10,913 nucleotides of DNA, from the NCBI GenBank assembly GCA_002068715.1, contig MWAR01000116.1:1-10913 (forward strand). The letters are read 5' to 3'. Below, one piece after another: positions 6,226 through 10,913 of the stretch. Numbering within the stretch: position 1 is the first letter of the stretch; every line of letters starts with the position of its first letter. Made by a program: the position numbers and the translations under genes. The stretch is from a bacterium ADurb.Bin374 (GTDB lineage Bacteria > Riflebacteria > Ozemobacteria > Ozemobacterales > Ozemobacteraceae). The notes beneath the pieces are model-generated. The model was not told the DNA's origin. It did not search any database and saw only the letters and a list, made by a program, of their open reading frames with translations.

Positions 6226-6249
6226 CTGAGCCTCCGGGTGAGATATAAT

Positions 6250-6277
6250 AGTATATGATATAAGTTGCCGGCGTCAG
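6250..6277 (-). promoter_or_regulatory. Candidate promoter of the dehydrogenase gene
   Basis: On the minus strand CTGACG (6272-6277), a 16-base spacer and TATACT (6250-6255) resemble a sigma70 promoter. The -35 box overlaps the TGA stop (6274-6276) of the upstream gene. The same CTGACG-16-base layout precedes the acetyltransferase gene. The gene may also be cotranscribed with its upstream neighbour. Confidence 0.4.
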
Positions 6278-8115
6278 TCGTTCTTTCTGGAAAGAACGTC
6301 GGCGAGGCCTTCGGGGTGGACGGTGGCCTCGAGTTCTCTGACGAGGGCCGAATCCTTCCTGATTTTTCCGCTTTTCACCGGGAAATCCTTCCCGCTCTTC
6401 GTGGTCGCTTCGAAATCGAACGACGGATCGCACGGAAGCGGTTCGATCCCGTCGAGATCGAGGCGGAAGGGGTGAATCAGCTCGTTGCGTCGCGCGATGA
6501 GACGCTCGATGGCGGCTTTCTGGCAGAAGACCGGCCAGCCGCACTCGGCGAAGATGCGCTCATAATCGGCACGGGAGAGCCGGGCGATCCGGAGGGCCAT
6601 CCAGCGCGCATCGGCCCAGGTGCAGGCGGTCCAGGAGCGGGGAATGTAGAGCGGGTGCATTTCGAAGTTGATCGTCGTGGCCTGCCAGGTGACGAAGGAG
6701 GTCTGGAACGAGTTGAGTTCCCCCGCCGATTTCCAGCTGCCTAGGACGTTTCCGAGGTCGCTCTGATACTCGACGTGCCTGTCGAACTCGCCGGTGCTGG
6801 GATTGAACAGGTAGGCGACGCGGGAGTTGTCGTCCTTCATGTCCTTGTGCTTGATCCAGCAGTTGAAAATCAGCGAGCCGCGCGCGACACGGTCCTCGAC
6901 GGCGCCGAGCCGCGAGAGGGGCGAACCGCCGAGCCGCCTGATCGCCGGGTTGTAGAGAGACAGCTGGCATTCCTTGAACGTGACGAAATAGGCACCGATA
7001 TATTTCGGATCGAGGGATTCGCGATCGGCCATCGCCTGGTCGACGACGCCGGTTCCGAGAACGCGGCCCTGCTTGTCTTTCAGAACCGGCGCGGCCAGGA
7101 GATACCGGTCGGCATGGAACTGGAATCGGGATGCGAGCAGTTTCGAAGACAGTTCGTGAAATGCGTGAACGGCGTCAGGGCTTGCTTTCGACGGTGGATC
7201 GAGAATGAGGATCGACTCTCCCGGACCGGAATAAAATTTCAGATCGCTGCACGTGCCGCCAAGGTCTATGTACAGACGGGTCATGGCGACGTCGGTATGG
7301 ACCTCGTCGCCCCACTTGAGTTTCCACTTCAGGCCGAACCGGTCTTTAGTGCCGATTTTCGGGGAGGTGGCATCCTTGTCGACATCGTCGAAGAACAGCA
7401 CGCGGCGGGCATACGACGGATCGAACCGGGCCAGCTTGGGGCTCTGTTTCCGTATCATCGCGACCATCTCGGCGAGAAACGCCTTGTAATGATCGCCGGG
7501 CACGACAGGACTGATGGCCGGATGATCGGTGCCAGGCTCGAGCCGCGAGATCTCGACCGGGGTCATCCGCGCGAGTTCTTCGAGGAAAACCGGCGCCTTG
7601 CCGCCTGGTTTGAAAAGGTGTGCAGCCTCTTCCTTCGCATTCCGTTCCCCGATCCGGTCTTCGGGGCCGTAGCATTGCGGAACGTTCAGAATGAGAGGGC
7701 CGCCAAGCATGCTCGTCGTGAAACGGATCTTGCGCTTTAGCTTGGGCTCGACCTCGCCGAGGTCGAGGTTCGCGAGGACACTGTAGTGAACGCGCTGAAG
7801 TCGGGTGAAGGCGGTGGCCGCTCCGACGTCACTTTTCGAGCCTGCAAGGCCTCTGGCATCCGAGAGCATCTTGTCGAAAGCCCCGAGATCGGCGTTCTGG
7901 GCGATCTTCTCGGACTTTTCCGCGTATTTTGCCTGAAGTTCCTTCAGCAGGTTCGCCCGCTCGGCTTCGAGATGTCGGATGAACACCTCGACGTTGGCGG
8001 GCGAATACTCGAGTGCCTCGTAGTTGACGACCTCCTCCAGGGCGGCGTGGACGGACAACGGCATGAGCGCAAGCAGGGCAATGAGGGCGGGTCTGAAGAT
8101 CCTCGACACGTTCAT
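6274..8115 (-). CDS. Large exported protein of unknown function
   Basis: The 613-residue protein starts at ATG 8115 with GGAGGG 5-6 bases upstream. Residues 1-24 form a signal peptide (LIALLALMPLSVHA), so it is exported; no later membrane helix is evident. Residues about 40-95 are charged and helical (FIRHLEAERANLLKELQAKY), likely a short coiled coil. The middle holds a tryptophan- and charge-rich part with LKWKLKWGDEVHTDVAMTRL, then DLGGTCSDLKFYSG. The C-terminal third contains TWADARWMALRIARLSRADY and AAIERLIARRNELI, a helix pair ending in an RR motif that I recall from other uncharacterised exported bacterial proteins. About eight cysteines after export could form disulfides. I do not recognise a catalytic motif. 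The tail reads as intact and highly charged. Confidence 0.85.
   Translation of the reverse strand: MNVSRIFRPALIALLALMPLSVHAALEEVVNYEALEYSPANVEVFIRHLEAERANLLKELQAKYAEKSEKIAQNADLGAFDKMLSDARGLAGSKSDVGAATAFTRLQRVHYSVLANLDLGEVEPKLKRKIRFTTSMLGGPLILNVPQCYGPEDRIGERNAKEEAAHLFKPGGKAPVFLEELARMTPVEISRLEPGTDHPAISPVVPGDHYKAFLAEMVAMIRKQSPKLARFDPSYARRVLFFDDVDKDATSPKIGTKDRFGLKWKLKWGDEVHTDVAMTRLYIDLGGTCSDLKFYSGPGESILILDPPSKASPDAVHAFHELSSKLLASRFQFHADRYLLAAPVLKDKQGRVLGTGVVDQAMADRESLDPKYIGAYFVTFKECQLSLYNPAIRRLGGSPLSRLGAVEDRVARGSLIFNCWIKHKDMKDDNSRVAYLFNPSTGEFDRHVEYQSDLGNVLGSWKSAGELNSFQTSFVTWQATTINFEMHPLYIPRSWTACTWADARWMALRIARLSRADYERIFAECGWPVFCQKAAIERLIARRNELIHPFRLDLDGIEPLPCDPSFDFEATTKSGKDFPVKSGKIRKDSALVRELEATVHPEGLADVLSRKND
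6279..6298. repeat. Perfect 9-base palindrome at the 3' end of the exported-protein gene
   Basis: CGTTCTTTC (6279-6287) and GAAAGAACG (6290-6298) are perfect inverted arms around a TG centre. The site lies within the last codons of the 613-residue protein and just upstream of the candidate dehydrogenase promoter (about 55-75 bp before its ATG). The two-base centre suits a protein-binding dyad better than an RNA hairpin. Operator function is a guess. Confidence 0.4.
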
Positions 8116-8210
8116 GTTTCCCTCCCGAAGATACCGAAATATGTGTTACTCGTTCGAATATACCATAAGAAAAAATGCGGGTTCTCGGGCGAGTTGTTGA
8201 AACCAACCGA

Positions 8211-8316
8211 ATGAAAACCCTCCGTTCGCCCTGTGCTTGTCGTAAGGAGGGAGTCTCGCGCTTCCACGATAGGATCGGCACGAGCGGGAACGCGATGTCG
8301 GCTTTTGTCATGCCGG
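8211..8316 (+). repeat. Dispersed intergenic repeat, copy B
   Basis: This copy has the same orientation and order of blocks as copy A: CCGTTCGCCCTGTGCTTGTCG, then GGAGGGAGTC, GATCGGCACGAGCGGGAACG and GTCGGCTTTTGTCATGCC. It resembles the CGTTC-CCTGAGCTTGTCGAAGG family of intergenic repeats I recall from many environmental bacteria. It lies about 95 bp upstream of the exported-protein gene, in the divergent gap before the NuoE-like gene. Confidence 0.65.
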
Positions 8317-8616
8317 AATCGACAAGGGGAAGAGGTGCGTGAACGGATGAAACTTCAGACTGCGGCGCTTTCGCTTCCAGAAAAGAATCGGATCGGCCAG
8401 AAAATAGAAAATATAGGTTGCCTTGTCCCGACACTTCGTGTAATGTTTCACATACCAAAAAGCTGAAGTTGAATACAAGGCTTGTGATACCCCTTTTTTT
8501 GTTTGTTCCATGCGTCACAAATCTGTATTCACAAGGAAATCATGGAATGATGGTTTGTCAGAGCGGCCGCAAGTCGCTCAGAACACAGAACAACGGCAGC
8601 GCGAAGGAGAAACGAG
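8317..8616. other. Intergenic region upstream of the NuoE-like operon
   Basis: About 300 bp of lower GC than its surroundings. It contains a run of seven or more T's (8493-8500) and half-sites TTGTGA (8482-8487), GTCACAA (8514-8520) and TTCACAA (8528-8534). Those resemble halves of the Rex redox-sensor site but are not spaced as a proper Rex palindrome. The open frames here have no family resemblance. The operon promoter should lie here, but I cannot place it confidently. Confidence 0.4.
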
Positions 8617-9135
8617 ATGTCCTGTTCATCGAATCCACAGTTCAATCTGATCAAGCAGTATCCGGAAAAGGCTGCAGAGCTTGACCGGTACATCGATGGT
8701 CTCGGCCTCACCGAAGACCGCGAGAAAAACCGCGGCTTTTTGATTCAGTGCCTGCACAAGGCCCAGGGTATTTTCACATACCTGCCGCGTGAGGTCCAGC
8801 TCCACGTCGGCAACAGGCTGGGTCTTCACCTGGCCGAAGTGAACGGGGTCATCAGTTTTTACTCCTACTTCACGGACGAGCCGGTAGGCAAATACAAGAT
8901 CAATATCTGCACGGGAACCGCCTGCTTCGTGAAGGGCGCCGGCAAGCTGGTCGAGGAGTTCCAGCGGTATCTCGGCCTCAAGCTCGGCGACACCAGCGCC
9001 GACGGCAAGTTCTCGCTCACCAGCCTCCGATGCGTCGGCGCCTGTTCGATGGCCCCGGTCGTGATGCTGAACGACAAGGTTTACGGGAACGTGACGACGA
9101 AGATGGTTCCCGAAATCATCAACGAGTGCAAGTAA
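8617..9135 (+). CDS. nuoE: NuoE-like [2Fe-2S] subunit (HydC/HndA type)
   Basis: The 172-residue protein has the family's usual length and layout. An N-terminal helical part (residues 10-75, with GFLIQCLHKAQGIFTYLPRE) is followed by the thioredoxin-like domain. Cys98 and Cys103 (CTGTAC) plus Cys139 and Cys143 (CVGAC) are the four ligands of one [2Fe-2S] cluster. In complex I and in HydABC-type hydrogenases this subunit partners the flavin subunit and passes or stores an electron. AGGAG lies 9 bases before the ATG. The next gene starts 12 bp downstream on the same strand and encodes the flavin partner, so the two are cotranscribed. With no membrane-subunit genes in view and a HydB-type partner, a soluble hydrogenase or formate dehydrogenase is likelier than complex I. 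Confidence 0.93.
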   Translation: MSCSSNPQFNLIKQYPEKAAELDRYIDGLGLTEDREKNRGFLIQCLHKAQGIFTYLPREVQLHVGNRLGLHLAEVNGVISFYSYFTDEPVGKYKINICTGTACFVKGAGKLVEEFQRYLGLKLGDTSADGKFSLTSLRCVGACSMAPVVMLNDKVYGNVTTKMVPEIINECK

Positions 9136-9147
9136 GGGGAGCCAGCC

Positions 9148-10913
9148 ATGATAGACACACATGCCGCATTGAATGCCCACGCTGAAAAACTCCACGCCCA
9201 GGCGAGGAAAAGCGGTGCCACGATTCTCGTTTCGCTCGGCACCTGTGGTCTCGCCGCCGGGACCCGACCGATCGCCGATCAGATCATGACCGAGATCGCC
9301 AACCGCAAGGCCGATATCGACGTCGTCGAAGTCGGCTGCATGGGCCTCTGCCACAGCGAGCCCTCGATCGAAGTGATTTTCAACGGAACCGGAAAGTCCG
9401 TCATTTATGGCCACGTGAAGATCGACCAGGCCGCCGCGATCGTCGAGACCGCCGGCAAGGGGATCGAGGCCGCCAGCTGCGAAATCGTCAAGCGAACCTG
9501 GTTCTACCCCGAGGAAAACGAGACGGCGACCCCCGACAGGCTTCAGGCCCGCATCGTCCTGCGCAACACCGGCAAGATCAATCCTGAAGATATCAACCAG
9601 TATATTGCGGTGAAGGGCTACCAGGCGCTCGCGAAGGTGCTTCACGAGATGACCCCCAAGCAGGTCGTCGACGTCGTCACCGAATCCGGTCTCCGCGGAC
9701 GCGGCGGCGGCGGCTTCCCCACCGGCAAGAAATGGGCGTTCGCCGCGGCGCAGAAAAATGACCAGAAATATATTCTCTGCAATGCCGACGAAGGCGATCC
9801 GGGTGCGTTCATGGACCGCGCCGTCCTCGAGGGCGATCCGCACTCCGTTCTCGAAGCGATGGCCATCGCCGGCTTCGCGGTCGGCTCTGAGACCGGCATC
9901 ATCTACATCCGGGCCGAGTATCCTCTCGCGGTGAAGCGCCTCGAGATCGCGATCGAGCAGGCGAAGAAGCTCGGTCTGCTCGGCAAGAAGATCCTGGGCA
10001 GCTCGTTCAACTTCGACATCATGATCAAATACGGCGCTGGCGCGTTCGTCTGCGGCGAAGAGACGGCCCTCATCCACTCGATCGAAGGCAAGCGCGGCGA
10101 GCCGACCTTCAAGCCGCCGTTCCCGGCCGTGGAAGGCCTCTGGAAGAAGCCGACCATCGTGAACAACGTCGAAACCTACGCCAACGTTTGCGCCATCATC
10201 AGAAACGGCGCCGCCTGGTTCAGGAAGATCGGCACCGCCGGTTCCCCGGGCACCAAGGTGTTCGCCCTGGCCGGCAAGATCAAGAAGGTCGGCCTGGTCG
10301 AGGTTCCGATGGGCACCCCCCTTCGCGACATCATCTTCGGCGTCGGCGGCGGCATCATGAACGATCGCAAGTTCAAGGCGGTCCAGACCGGCGGTCCGTC
10401 GGGCGGCTGCATCAAAGCCGACCAGCTCGACACCGAGATCGACTACGAGTCGCTCAAGCGGCTCGGATCGATGATGGGTTCCGGCGGCATGATCGTCATG
10501 GACGAAGACGACTGCATGGTCAACGTGGCGAAGTTCTTCCTCGAGTTCACCCTCGATGAATCCTGCGGAAAATGCACGCCCTGTCGCATTGGCAACAAGC
10601 GTCTGTTCGAGATGCTCACCAAGATCTGCGAAGGCCGCGGAACAATGCAGACCCTGAAAGACCTCAAGGATCTCAGCGTCACGATCAAGGATACGGCGCT
10701 GTGCGGACTCGGTCAGACCTCGCCGAATCCCGTTCTCTCGACCATTGCCCAGTTCGAGCACGAGTATCTGGCTCATATCAACGAAAAACGCTGTGAAGCC
10801 GGTGTCTGCACGAAGCTTCTGAAATACGAAATCAACGACAGCTGCGTCGGTTGCACCATGTGCGCGCGCAACTGCCCGGCGGGCTGCATCACGGGCCAGC
10901 CGAAGAAGAAGCA
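9148..10913 (+). CDS. nuoF: NuoF-like NADH/FMN subunit with extra N-terminal and C-terminal Fe-S domains (HydB/HndC type), 3' end outside
   Basis: From ATG 9148 (GGGGAG 7 bases upstream), 588 codons are open to the window edge. Residues 20-115 are a thioredoxin-like [2Fe-2S] domain with Cys33, Cys64 and Cys68 (VGCMGLCHSEP). The flavin/NADH domain has GLRGRGGGGFPTG (181-193), NADEGDPGAF (212-221) and GAGAFVCGEETAL (296-308). After an SLBB-type region comes the 4Fe-4S site SCGKCTPCRIG (Cys473, 476, 479) with Cys519. A ferredoxin domain starts at Cys566 (CVGCTMCARNCP: 566, 569, 572, 576), cut by the edge. Plain NuoF lacks both extra domains; HydB of electron-bifurcating hydrogenase, HndC and some formate dehydrogenase subunits have them. 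It would bind FMN and NAD(P)H and act as the bifurcation site or diaphorase. Only three cysteines are visible in the N-terminal domain. Confidence 0.93.
   Translation, partial: MIDTHAALNAHAEKLHAQARKSGATILVSLGTCGLAAGTRPIADQIMTEIANRKADIDVVEVGCMGLCHSEPSIEVIFNGTGKSVIYGHVKIDQAAAIVETAGKGIEAASCEIVKRTWFYPEENETATPDRLQARIVLRNTGKINPEDINQYIAVKGYQALAKVLHEMTPKQVVDVVTESGLRGRGGGGFPTGKKWAFAAAQKNDQKYILCNADEGDPGAFMDRAVLEGDPHSVLEAMAIAGFAVGSETGIIYIRAEYPLAVKRLEIAIEQAKKLGLLGKKILGSSFNFDIMIKYGAGAFVCGEETALIHSIEGKRGEPTFKPPFPAVEGLWKKPTIVNNVETYANVCAIIRNGAAWFRKIGTAGSPGTKVFALAGKIKKVGLVEVPMGTPLRDIIFGVGGGIMNDRKFKAVQTGGPSGGCIKADQLDTEIDYESLKRLGSMMGSGGMIVMDEDDCMVNVAKFFLEFTLDESCGKCTPCRIGNKRLFEMLTKICEGRGTMQTLKDLKDLSVTIKDTALCGLGQTSPNPVLSTIAQFEHEYLAHINEKRCEAGVCTKLLKYEINDSCVGCTMCARNCPAGCITGQPKKK

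Noticed and set aside
3264..8316. Repeats as a CRISPR array or as insertion-sequence ends
   Set aside because: Three diverged copies are kilobases apart in mixed orientation, without regular spacers, and no transposase lies between them.
8308..8511. 67-codon minus-strand frame rich in aromatic residues
   Set aside because: It lies in a lower-GC intergenic stretch, has no good ribosome binding site, and overlaps the end of repeat copy B.
8626..10776. 716-codon open frame on the minus strand opposite the NuoE/NuoF-like genes
   Set aside because: It is the antisense shadow of high-GC codons; the plus strand has the full set of Fe-S, FMN and NADH motifs and ribosome binding sites.
1..10913. tRNA, rRNA, riboswitch, phage or defence-system genes
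   Set aside because: I looked for characteristic motifs on both strands and saw none. The lone RtcB piece is too short to support an RNA-repair operon.

Overview
This is a bacterial segment of roughly 60% GC with short intergenic gaps, good GGAGG-type ribosome binding sites and several Sec-type signal peptides, which suggests a Gram-negative-like host with a periplasm. At the right end a NuoE-like gene is followed by a NuoF-like gene with an N-terminal [2Fe-2S] domain and a C-terminal ferredoxin domain. That architecture is typical of electron-bifurcating [FeFe]-hydrogenases or NAD-linked formate dehydrogenases, so an anaerobic or fermentative lifestyle is likely. I cannot name the taxon from the sequence.

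Layout: (1) 1-1115, minus, an exported 5'-nucleotidase-family metallophosphoesterase running off the left edge. (2) 1235-2196, minus, a damaged sulfur-trafficking locus. In order of transcription it holds a signal peptide plus a possible rhodanese tail, a piece resembling the YeeE/YedE (thiosulfate transporter) family, and a two-domain rhodanese with a 1-base frameshift and an apparent linker deletion. (3) 2350-3117, minus, an exported Prx6-type peroxiredoxin. (4) 3378-4205, minus, a BtpA/SgcQ-family TIM-barrel protein. (5) 4611-5054, plus, a GNAT acetyltransferase, probably translated from a leaderless mRNA. (6) 5203-6225, minus, a zinc-dependent alcohol dehydrogenase whose middle has been replaced by about 208 bp of an RtcB RNA-ligase gene in the opposite orientation. 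(7) 6274-8115, minus, a 613-residue exported protein of unknown function. (8) 8617-10913, plus, the NuoE/NuoF-like pair, running off the right edge.

Three diverged copies of a ~95-bp intergenic repeat lie at about 3264-3360, 5055-5150 (inverted) and 8211-8316. They share a conserved GGCACGA(A/G)CGG core and a central hairpin whose arms differ between copies.

I did not find a convincing new defence or other multi-gene system. The most unusual content is two loci about 4 kb apart (1235-2196 and 5203-6225) in which internal pieces of genes are joined without any visible mobile element. These may be genuine pseudogenes or mosaics, or assembly errors, and that has to be settled before any biological reading. 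The redox genes (peroxiredoxin, NuoE/NuoF pair) and the sulfur genes fit an anaerobe that meets oxygen and sulfur compounds, but this link is inference.
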